Source: Bacteroidales bacterium
Lineage (GTDB): Bacteria; Bacteroidota; Bacteroidia; Bacteroidales; P3
Direction: 5' to 3'
Assembly (NCBI GenBank): GCA_024400505.1
Contig: JAKSMP010000006.1
Coordinates: 1 to 64,000, forward strand
DNA: 64,000 nt
The position numbers and the translations under genes are program-made. The notes under the pieces are model-generated. The model was not told where the DNA came from and made no database searches. It worked only from the letters and a program-made list of their open reading frames with translations. This document shows positions 15,612 to 23,386 of this stretch, piece after piece. Every line of letters starts with the position of its first letter. Position 1 is the first letter of the stretch.

Positions 15612-15989
15612 ATGAAAAAGATTGCATTTTTCCTCTTTTTGACGGTTATTCTCTGTAGCTCAGTTTCTGCTCAAAAGAAAAAACTTCCCGCCGATGCGCA
15701 AACTGCCAAAATCAATCTCCCTGGTTGGTGCTGCAATAGCCTCAACCCTACAATCGAGAATACCCTTGCCTACGAACGTGGAGTAGTTAGTTGGACTCTC
15801 GACAAGGAGCACAAATGCGTAGCTGTAGTATATCGCAGCAAGAAAACCACTCCCGACAAGATTGAGAAAGCACTCTCAGAAAATGGAGTTCTCACTGAGC
15901 ACTATAAGGCCAACCCTCGCGCCGTTAAAGATTTGCCCAAATGTTGCCAGCCTAGCAACCGTGGCGAAAACGTCCAATGCGGGCACTAA
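15612..15989 (+). CDS. secreted HMA-like metal-binding protein
   Basis: A 125-residue protein with signal peptide ending SVSAQ. The core resembles an HMA fold: LPGWCCNSLNPTIENTLAYERGV carries a Cys pair (40, 41), followed by a strand and TTPDKIEKALSENG helix as in HMA domains. The tail adds Cys111-Cys112 and Cys123-Gly-His125. It follows the receptor by 33 bases. Inferred role: periplasmic metal chaperone handing metal between receptor and permease. Confidence 0.75.
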   Translation: MKKIAFFLFLTVILCSSVSAQKKKLPADAQTAKINLPGWCCNSLNPTIENTLAYERGVVSWTLDKEHKCVAVVYRSKKTTPDKIEKALSENGVLTEHYKANPRAVKDLPKCCQPSNRGENVQCGH

Positions 15990-16023
15990 CATAGTCTCCT
16001 TCACTCAAAATAATCCAGCACGC

Positions 16024-17247
16024 ATGAAAGGCAATGAACTGAAACCACATATCGGCATTTTTGGACGCAGAAACTACGGCAAAAGTTCGCTCGTCAATTT
16101 CCTCACAGGTCAGAATATCGCCATCGTATCCGACCTTGCAGGCACCACCACCGATCCTGTCAAGAAAACCATGGAAATAGGTGGTATTGGTCCTGTAGTG
16201 TGGATTGATACTGCTGGTATTGACGATGAAGGCACCATTGGCCGTATGCGAATTGAGAAGAGTTTGGAAATGCTCGACCAGTCCGACTTTGCGCTCATCC
16301 TTTTCACCAACAATCAGTTCGATGCTGAGGAGGTGATGCTAGTGGATCATTGCCGCAAACGCCAAATCCCATTTGTGCTCATCTACTCTCAGGCAGACCG
16401 CATACCACCCGACCCAGCATTGATTTCACAGCTGGAGCTAGACTATGCCACCAAGGTATTTGTGCTCTCAATCAAAAACAAATCCTTACGAGACCCCCTC
16501 ACAACCATCATCCGCAACAATCTTCCTGAGTCGGCTTACGCTAGTCCGTCTTTGCTCCAAGGAGTTGTCCACCAAGGCGACACCGTGGTGCTTGTTACCC
16601 CCATTGATTCCTCTGCTCCAGAGGGACGCATGATTCTGCCTCAGGTACAAGTGCTGCGCAATGTGATGGACCTTCATGCAATGGCTTTTTTCTGCCAACC
16701 TCAGGAGTTGCCACAACTGTTGTCTTCACTGCAGACCCCTCCTCGTCTCGTCATCACCGATAGTCAAGCCTACGCTCAAGTAGCTCAACTTGTTCCAGAG
16801 GATATCTACCTCACTAGTTTCAGCGTGGTGCTGGCTCGCGCAAAGGGATTATTCAGAGACTACATCCAAGGAACACCCACCATTGACCAATTGAAAGATG
16901 GTGACCGCGTATTAATGCTCGAAAGCTGTACACATAACGTCACCTGTGAAGATATTGGACGTGTGAAACTGCCAAAACTATTAGCCAAATACACTGGCAA
17001 ACAAATCCTTTGCGAGACCGTTGCAGGATTCTCCAATCTACCACGTCCCATTCAAGAATATGCTTTGGTAATACAATGCGGCGGCTGCGTAATCACCGCC
17101 AAGCAACTAGCTGCTCGATTGGCACCAGCCATCGATGCACAAATACCTGTTAGCAATTATGGGCTTGCTATCGCATACATGAACGGTATCTTCCACCGCT
17201 CAATGCAAATATTCAACATTGATACTAAGGATCAAAAAGCAAAATAA
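16024..17247 (+). CDS. hydF: [FeFe]-hydrogenase maturation GTPase HydF
   Basis: A 407-residue protein; start at MKGNELKPHIGIFGRRNYGKSS gives the P-loop at 14-22. DLAGTTTDPV and WIDTAGIDDEG are the G2/G3 switch regions. The C-terminal iron-sulfur domain has CTHNVTC (Cys302, His304) and CGGC (Cys352, Cys355), the HydF cluster ligands. Known role: scaffold on which HydE and HydG build the 2Fe H-cluster subunit. No hydE, hydG or hydrogenase gene lies in the window. It follows the metal-binding protein gene by 34 bases. Confidence 0.9.
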   Translation: MKGNELKPHIGIFGRRNYGKSSLVNFLTGQNIAIVSDLAGTTTDPVKKTMEIGGIGPVVWIDTAGIDDEGTIGRMRIEKSLEMLDQSDFALILFTNNQFDAEEVMLVDHCRKRQIPFVLIYSQADRIPPDPALISQLELDYATKVFVLSIKNKSLRDPLTTIIRNNLPESAYASPSLLQGVVHQGDTVVLVTPIDSSAPEGRMILPQVQVLRNVMDLHAMAFFCQPQELPQLLSSLQTPPRLVITDSQAYAQVAQLVPEDIYLTSFSVVLARAKGLFRDYIQGTPTIDQLKDGDRVLMLESCTHNVTCEDIGRVKLPKLLAKYTGKQILCETVAGFSNLPRPIQEYALVIQCGGCVITAKQLAARLAPAIDAQIPVSNYGLAIAYMNGIFHRSMQIFNIDTKDQKAK

Positions 17248-17289
17248 ACACCACCAGTACCTGAAATATTAATTCAAAATCAGCACATC

Positions 17290-17802
17290 ATGTCCCTCTC
17301 AATCATCGTAGCCTGCGCTCAAAATATGGCCATCGGCAAAAACAACGACCTGCTTTGGCATATCTCCGACGACCTCAAACGATTCAAATCCCTCACCAGC
17401 GGCCATGCCGTGCTTATGGGACGCAACACTTTCGATTCACTACCCAAAAAACCTTTGCCCAAACGTCGCAACATTGTCATCACACACAACCCCGACTTCT
17501 CTTATCAAATTCCCGACACCGCTACTGGTACTTTAGAAGTAGTGCACAGCATACAAGAAGCTTTACTGCAAACACAAGGCGAAGAAGAAGTGTTTGTGAT
17601 AGGTGGTGCAGCTATCTACCAACAGTTGCTGCCTCTAGCCGACAAACTCTATATCACTTGGGTATATCAAGACTTCCAAGCCGATGTATATTTCCCAGAA
17701 ATCGACCTCAATCAATTCGAGCGAGTGAAAATCACTGAAAGACAGCAAGACCTAGAGAGTGGGCTTGGGTTTGCCTACGCTGATTACGTCCGGCGCAAAT
17801 AA
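17290..17802 (+). CDS. folA: dihydrofolate reductase
   Basis: A 170-residue enzyme with all standard DHFR segments: SIIVACAQNMAIGKNNDLLWH, LKRFKSLTSGHAVLMGRNTFDSLP and VFVIGGAAIYQQLLP for NADPH binding, and YFPEIDLNQF near the end. Reduces dihydrofolate to tetrahydrofolate in the cytoplasm. It begins 42 bases after hydF. It converges on the MATE gene, leaving 6 bases between. Confidence 0.95.
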   Translation: MSLSIIVACAQNMAIGKNNDLLWHISDDLKRFKSLTSGHAVLMGRNTFDSLPKKPLPKRRNIVITHNPDFSYQIPDTATGTLEVVHSIQEALLQTQGEEEVFVIGGAAIYQQLLPLADKLYITWVYQDFQADVYFPEIDLNQFERVKITERQQDLESGLGFAYADYVRRK

Positions 17803-17808
17803 GCACCA

Positions 17809-19182
17809 TTATCGCAGCGCTGCTTTCATTCGCCCAATATTATCGTATTTGCGAATGATGAGGTAGTAAGCCAATACCAGCACCACAGCAGCACCAATCC
17901 AGGCAAGCATGTCAATCATCACAATGCCGTTGTAGCCCCACATCTTTGGCAGCAAAAAGGATGCTACACAACGAATGGCCAATTCCAGCAATCCTGCCAT
18001 TAAAGGCCAAAATGTGCGACCAATACCTTGTAAGGCATTACGATAGACAAATATCAAATATAAGAAAGGGAAAAAGACGGCCGTAACAAACAAGTATCGC
18101 CCCGATGAGAAATAAATTTCCCCCACATTGGGTAATGCAGCCATTTGGTCGTCAACATACATTGAGGTGAACGCATCGGGCCACAACAGCAAAGCACTAG
18201 AGGATACTACGCACACCGCCATGACGATGAAAAGCGTGGCTCGCACCCCTTTGCGCACTCGGGCCATATTGCCAGCACCAAAATTCTGACCAGCAAAATT
18301 GGCTATGGCAGTACCAAAAGCCATAGCCACCAATGCTCCAATATTCTGAATCTTATTAGCAGCAGTGAAACCCGCAATATAGGTGGCAGGAAATTCATTG
18401 AGGGCCGCTTGCAAAAGAATAAGTCCAATGGACACAACACTGAACTGCAACGCCATAGGCAAGCCGATTCGCAGATGCTCTGTCACTTCTTCAACTCGTA
18501 GTGCAAAATCGGGAAGGCTTAGTCGAAGGAACTGATATTTATGCATCGCATAGCCGAAACTGAGCAATGCCGAGAGTGCCTGAGCGATGACTGTGGCCAA
18601 AGCGGCTCCTCGAACACCCCATCCTAAACTGACAATGAACAGCAAATCCAATCCCACGTTCACTACCGATGAAAAGATGAGGAAATACAATGGTGTTCTA
18701 CTATCGCCAATAGCGCGCAAAGCACAAGCAATCATATTATAGGCCATGGTAGCTACAATACCCAAAACAATGACTATCAGATACTCGTAGGCAAATCCAT
18801 AAACATCTGCAGGTGTACCCATCCAACGTAACACTGATTCACTCAAAACAGCCCCAGCACCGGTCAATACCAAAGCCGTGGCGGCACACACCACCAGACT
18901 AGTTGCAAAAGAACGACGCAGCTGAGCATAATCACCTCGCCCAAAAGCCTGAGCCATGCAAATACCCATTCCACTGGTGATGCCCAGGATAAAGCCAATA
19001 ATAAAAAACGTGATACCATTGCTCACACCCAAGCCTGCCAAAGCCTGATAGCTTACATTGCGGCCCACAATAATGCTATCCACCAGTTGATAACACTGCT
19101 GGAACACATTGCCAATAATGATAGGAATAGAGTACAGGGTAATAACTTTAACACACCCACCTTTTGTAAGATCAAGCTCCAT
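17809..19182 (-). CDS. MATE family efflux transporter
   Basis: A 457-residue membrane protein of about twelve spans. VITLYSIPIIIGNVFQQCYQLVDSIIVGR at the N-terminus and the repeat at GLPMALQFSVVSIGLILLQAALN in the second half are the paired MATE signatures; FGTAIANFAGQNFGAG is also typical. Exports drugs or metabolites using ion gradients; substrate not predictable. It starts 1 base after the PhzF gene ends, so the pair is co-transcribed. Confidence 0.9.
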   Translation of the reverse strand: MELDLTKGGCVKVITLYSIPIIIGNVFQQCYQLVDSIIVGRNVSYQALAGLGVSNGITFFIIGFILGITSGMGICMAQAFGRGDYAQLRRSFATSLVVCAATALVLTGAGAVLSESVLRWMGTPADVYGFAYEYLIVIVLGIVATMAYNMIACALRAIGDSRTPLYFLIFSSVVNVGLDLLFIVSLGWGVRGAALATVIAQALSALLSFGYAMHKYQFLRLSLPDFALRVEEVTEHLRIGLPMALQFSVVSIGLILLQAALNEFPATYIAGFTAANKIQNIGALVAMAFGTAIANFAGQNFGAGNMARVRKGVRATLFIVMAVCVVSSSALLLWPDAFTSMYVDDQMAALPNVGEIYFSSGRYLFVTAVFFPFLYLIFVYRNALQGIGRTFWPLMAGLLELAIRCVASFLLPKMWGYNGIVMIDMLAWIGAAVVLVLAYYLIIRKYDNIGRMKAALR

Positions 19183-19183
19183 A

Positions 19184-20044
19184 TTATATTCCAGAATAGT
19201 TCAAAAAATCATCAACTTGCATCACTTGACCTACGCCGCCTACCTCAATCTGAATTATGCTACTGTCCTCAACCTGCATCCTCACCTCAATAGCACTGGG
19301 TATGCCCATTGTAAGACCCTGAAGAAAAGAATAATGAGTTGATTGGGAGAAATGCTTGAAAAGATAGCCAGCCAAGGCACAATTGGAAGTGCCTGTGGCC
19401 GACTCCTCGGGAATTCCATATCGAGGGGCAAAATTGCGACACACCGCCACTGGGGTATCTCCCCCAATAAGGGCAAAGGCATGAATACCAACAACGCCCT
19501 GACGATGATTTAGTTGTGCCATCACATCAAAGTTTGGTTTCAAAGCATCTAACTCATCCACGCTACCAACGGGGAACATGATATCTTTCAGTCCCGTGGA
19601 AACAGCCTGGATAGGGAGAACTGGATGAGGCTGCAAATCGGGGAAACAGTCTCTGAAATCCTCGAAGCAATAAAACTCATGAAACACAGGACAACATTGC
19701 TGCATCCACACTTTTCCGTCTGCCGACACCGAAACTTGCAGCCTGCCAGACCGCGTATCAATGGTGTAGCATCCAGCCTGAAGTCCTTGCTGGTGCAGCA
19801 AAACGAAGGTGGCAATGGTGGCATGGCCGCACAAGTCCACTTCGTCCACTGGTGTGAAATATTCAAGGCGGAAATCAGCCAACGGAGAATCGCTGACAAA
19901 AACCGTCTCCGACAAGCCCACACGCTGGGCTATGTGGAGTTTTTGCTTACGATCAATCCCTCCAGCTGCCAGCACCACCCCTGCACCATTGCCACCCTTT
20001 CCTTGATGGCAAAATGCATTGGCTATGTAAACTCTTGGCTTCAT
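19184..20044 (-). CDS. PhzF-family isomerase/epimerase
   Basis: A 286-residue protein with the PhzF hallmarks: YIANAFCHQGKGGNGAGVVL at the start, LGLSETVFV-type segment containing the general acid Glu, FTPVDEVDLCGHATIATFVLL, and YGIPEESATGTSNCALAGYL. The family contains trans-2,3-dihydro-3-hydroxyanthranilate isomerase and related enzymes; most members have no known substrate. No phenazine genes are present, so a housekeeping role is more likely. It sits between atoE (9 bases upstream) and the MATE gene. Confidence 0.9.
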   Translation of the reverse strand: MKPRVYIANAFCHQGKGGNGAGVVLAAGGIDRKQKLHIAQRVGLSETVFVSDSPLADFRLEYFTPVDEVDLCGHATIATFVLLHQQGLQAGCYTIDTRSGRLQVSVSADGKVWMQQCCPVFHEFYCFEDFRDCFPDLQPHPVLPIQAVSTGLKDIMFPVGSVDELDALKPNFDVMAQLNHRQGVVGIHAFALIGGDTPVAVCRNFAPRYGIPEESATGTSNCALAGYLFKHFSQSTHYSFLQGLTMGIPSAIEVRMQVEDSSIIQIEVGGVGQVMQVDDFLNYSGI

Positions 20045-20053
20045 AACTGAGGC

Positions 20054-21400
20054 TTACAAAGCCCAGATGACCAGGCCAGAACAGATGATAATGCCAGTGA
20101 TGAGTAGGTCGATGAGGCAAAATCCCATGATGTCTTTGGCATCGAGTTTGGCGATGGCCAAAGCGGGGATGGCCCAGAAAGGCTGGATGAGGTTGGTCCA
20201 TGCATCGCCCCAAGCAATGGCTGTGCCGGTGAGGCCGGGGTCAACACCCAGATTGGCACCAGCAGCAAACATAATAGGAGCTTGAATAGCCCAATGTCCA
20301 CCACCCGAGGGTACAAACATATTGAGCAATGCCGCACACAAGAAAGTGAGCAACGGATAGGTTGTGGGATTTGATATAGAGATGCAAGCATTGCTGATAA
20401 CGGTGCCAAAACAGATGCCGCTGGCGCCCACACCCGTGATGATGCCCATGATGCCAGCATAAAAGGGGAACTGCAAGATTATGCCACTAGCACCAGTAGC
20501 CGCTTTACCAAAAGCACGCACATAGGCCAAGGGGGTGCCATGCAATACTACGCCCAAAAACAAGAACAGCATGATAACGCTGCCCAAGTCGAAAGAGCCA
20601 CCACGGAAACCAAGATGGATGACCAAATAAGTAAATCCCAGTAATGCAACAATCCAACTCAGCACACGGGAGTTCTCCATTCGCTGAGCGGGAGTGAGAC
20701 TTTTTTTGTCCAATTTAGCCACCACGGGGGACTCCTCTTCCAGCAAAGCAGGATCCACGCAAATGATGTCGTTCTTTGGGTGCATCAAGGAGTTGGTGAT
20801 GACAATGGCCACAATGACCACTGCCACAATAATCAAGTTGTGATAATCGAGGATGGTTTGGGATACGGGCACAGGCTCGGTGAGAATGCCGTTTGTGGCC
20901 TTGGCTAGGGCCTCGCCGGGGGTGGCCATGGTGAGGGGAATGGAGCCAGAGAGACCAGCATGCCACACCACAAAACCACTATAGGCCGAAGCGATGAGCA
21001 GACGATAATCAACACCTGCCAAACGCTTGGCAATCTCTTTGGCAAAGATAACGCCAACAATGAGGCCAAAGCCCCAGTTGAGCCAGCAAGCGATGGCAGA
21101 AACGCCAGTCACCAATGCGATAGCGGCAGCAGGGGACTTAGGAATACCAGCCAAAGAGCTGATGACACGCTTGATGGCTGGGGCAGCTGCCAACGTAGAA
21201 CCACACACCAGCACCAAAGCCATCTGCATGGCAAATGCCAAGAGGTTCCACACTCCCCCACCCCAGTTTTCAACCACCTCGATGGGCGACTGATGGCAAA
21301 TGGGCATGGCCAGGCAAGCAGCCACCAGCGTTAGGATGATGGCAAAGATAAAAGGCTCGGGCAGCCAACGCTGCACCAATTTCACACAAAACTTAATCAT
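20054..21400 (-). CDS. short-chain fatty acid transporter, AtoE family
   Basis: A 448-residue membrane protein with about a dozen spans. WLPEPFIFAIILTL, LNWGFGLIVGVIFAKE, MFVPSGGGHWAIQAPIM and TNLIQPFWAIPAL are characteristic of the AtoE short-chain fatty acid carriers. Likely takes up or exports butyrate-like acids, which fits a fermenting anaerobe. It is first of the three-gene run with phzF-like and MATE genes. Confidence 0.9.
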   Translation of the reverse strand: MIKFCVKLVQRWLPEPFIFAIILTLVAACLAMPICHQSPIEVVENWGGGVWNLLAFAMQMALVLVCGSTLAAAPAIKRVISSLAGIPKSPAAAIALVTGVSAIACWLNWGFGLIVGVIFAKEIAKRLAGVDYRLLIASAYSGFVVWHAGLSGSIPLTMATPGEALAKATNGILTEPVPVSQTILDYHNLIIVAVVIVAIVITNSLMHPKNDIICVDPALLEEESPVVAKLDKKSLTPAQRMENSRVLSWIVALLGFTYLVIHLGFRGGSFDLGSVIMLFLFLGVVLHGTPLAYVRAFGKAATGASGIILQFPFYAGIMGIITGVGASGICFGTVISNACISISNPTTYPLLTFLCAALLNMFVPSGGGHWAIQAPIMFAAGANLGVDPGLTGTAIAWGDAWTNLIQPFWAIPALAIAKLDAKDIMGFCLIDLLITGIIICSGLVIWAL

Positions 21401-21449
21401 GCTATCTATAATATTTTAAAATATCACTTGTAAGTGATCAAAGACTAAT

Positions 21450-22640
21450 TTAATAGATATAGTTTGCGGAATTTATCGCACCACTAGTAATATTAAAATA
21501 TATATCGTGATAATCGACATAAGGCAATCCAAAACTCTTGCCACCGAGCAGGGTCATGATTTTTTGGAAGAAATCAGTATTTTGCTGTATGCCACTGAAA
21601 TATTTTGCACCAGGGCCAAAGGCAAAAACAGGAACCATGCAGCCTGAGTGGTTGCCAGTGGCGAAAGTATAACGATTTACACCATGTTCAATATCGCCGC
21701 CAAGGAGTGACAGACCGCCTGTTTCATGATCGGCTGTAACAACCACCAGCGTGTTTCCATCGCGTTGTGCAAAATCAAGCACAGCAGAGAGCATATCCTC
21801 AAAATCAAACATCTCAGCACTCAGGTAGGCGCTGTCGTTGTTGTGGCAAGCCCAATCGATTTGCGAACCTTCAATCATCAACACAAAACCATTGTCGGAC
21901 ACATTGAGGGTTTCGATGGCTTTGAGGGCGCTCAAGGTGAGCCAGCGGCCACGGGTGGGCTGAGTAGGAGGATTGTCGGGACTGAGCAATCCACAGATAC
22001 GACGGCTGCGGGCAGTCATCAACTCATTGATATCGTAGGCCATAGTATAGCCGCGATCCACAAGTGTGTCCAGCGGGGCAAGACCATCTTGCCGGTTGGC
22101 GGGCAGAAATGGATTCTTGTTGCCACCAATCATCACCTCAAAACCGCACTGAGCCATCTGCATAGAGATAGAGTCTTTGAGATGGCGGTTTGAAACATGG
22201 GCATAAGTGGAGGCAGGTGTTGCGTCCAGCACACTAGAGGTGACCACAAATCCAGCAGCCTTGCCATAGATGAGCTTTGCCATGGTGAGGAAAGATGCAT
22301 ACCATGCACCATCGGGGCCGAGGGCTATATGGTAGTTGTCCACCTTGTGGCCAGTCATGAGGGCAGAGCCACCTGCGCCCGAGTCGGTGGTGTATCGATT
22401 GTTGCTATAAGTGCGCGAGAAACCGGTATATGGGAAACGGAGGAAAGCACTCCCATCCCCTATCTGCGACACGATGGACGAATAGACCTGAGGCACCCCC
22501 ATACCATCACCCACAATAAAAATCACATTGCGCGGCTGGGGATAAGTGGGTTCTTGCGTTTTTTGTTTGGCTTGCTTGCCACGCTGGGCCAAAGCAAGCA
22601 TTGGAAGAAGCAGTAGGATAACGATTAACTTGTATTTCAT
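21450..22640 (-). CDS. alkaline phosphatase
   Basis: A 396-residue exported enzyme. The signal peptide ends near LALAQR. IFIVGDGMGVPQ is the first metal site, TTDSGAGGSALMTGHK holds the nucleophile Ser (about 87), and VVTADHETGGLSL the later metal ligands. Shorter than E. coli PhoA (about 450 after processing) but typical for Bacteroidetes. Releases phosphate from esters in the periplasm. Confidence 0.92.
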   Translation of the reverse strand: MKYKLIVILLLLPMLALAQRGKQAKQKTQEPTYPQPRNVIFIVGDGMGVPQVYSSIVSQIGDGSAFLRFPYTGFSRTYSNNRYTTDSGAGGSALMTGHKVDNYHIALGPDGAWYASFLTMAKLIYGKAAGFVVTSSVLDATPASTYAHVSNRHLKDSISMQMAQCGFEVMIGGNKNPFLPANRQDGLAPLDTLVDRGYTMAYDINELMTARSRRICGLLSPDNPPTQPTRGRWLTLSALKAIETLNVSDNGFVLMIEGSQIDWACHNNDSAYLSAEMFDFEDMLSAVLDFAQRDGNTLVVVTADHETGGLSLLGGDIEHGVNRYTFATGNHSGCMVPVFAFGPGAKYFSGIQQNTDFFQKIMTLLGGKSFGLPYVDYHDIYFNITSGAINSANYIY

Positions 22641-22724
22641 AGTTGATTAATAAATTATTATTAAATAGATTAGACGGTAGAAACATTCGCCTCCCCGCTA
22701 TTGATTCATGCTCGCGTTGCCATT

Positions 22725-23348
22725 CTATTTGGTGCCAAAGATACGGTCTCCGCAGTCACCCAATCCGGGCACAATATAAGCATCCTCATTCAGACACTGG
22801 TCCAGCGAGGCGGTATAAATATCCACATCGGGGTGCTCCGTTTGCAGACGCTTCACCCCTTCGGGAGCGGCCACAAGGCACATCATGCGGATGTTCTTGT
22901 ATCCATCTTCTTTCAGTCGGCGAACCGCATCGCATGCGCTTCCGCCAGTGGCCAGCATTGGATCGGTGAGGATGACCATTCTCTCACGTCCTTTGGGCAT
23001 CTTATAGTAGTAGAAAACAGGCTCGTGAGTGGTCTCGTCGCGATACATGCCTATGTGGCCCATGCGGGCAGAGGGGATGAGCATCATAAGGCCATCCACC
23101 ATACCCAGTCCTGCTCTGAGGATTGGCACCACCACCACTTTGCGGCCAGCAATCTGTTTGGCCGTGGTTTTGCATACGGGGGTTTCTATCTCCACGTCTT
23201 GCAGGGGGAAATCGCGGGTCACATCATATCCCATCAGCATACCTATCTCTTTGAGCAGCTCGCGAAACTCGCGGGTGCTGGTTTCTTTCTTGCGCAGGAT
23301 GGTGAGCTTGTGCTGCACCATTGGGTGGTTGATAATATGTATTGCCAT
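22725..23348 (-). CDS. upp: uracil phosphoribosyltransferase
   Basis: A 207-residue enzyme. [25 protein letters not shown] at the start, [14 protein letters not shown] for uracil binding, [14 protein letters not shown] as PRPP loop, and the C-terminal [14 protein letters not shown] are all diagnostic. Makes UMP from uracil and PRPP. Confidence 0.97.
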   Translation of the reverse strand: MAIHIINHPMVQHKLTILRKKETSTREFRELLKEIGMLMGYDVTRDFPLQDVEIETPVCKTTAKQIAGRKVVVVPILRAGLGMVDGLMMLIPSARMGHIGMYRDETTHEPVFYYYKMPKGRERMVILTDPMLATGGSACDAVRRLKEDGYKNIRMMCLVAAPEGVKRLQTEHPDVDIYTASLDQCLNEDAYIVPGLGDCGDRIFGTK

Positions 23349-23386
23349 AATTCTATTTTTTATTCTTATTTAAATTAATTCAATAT

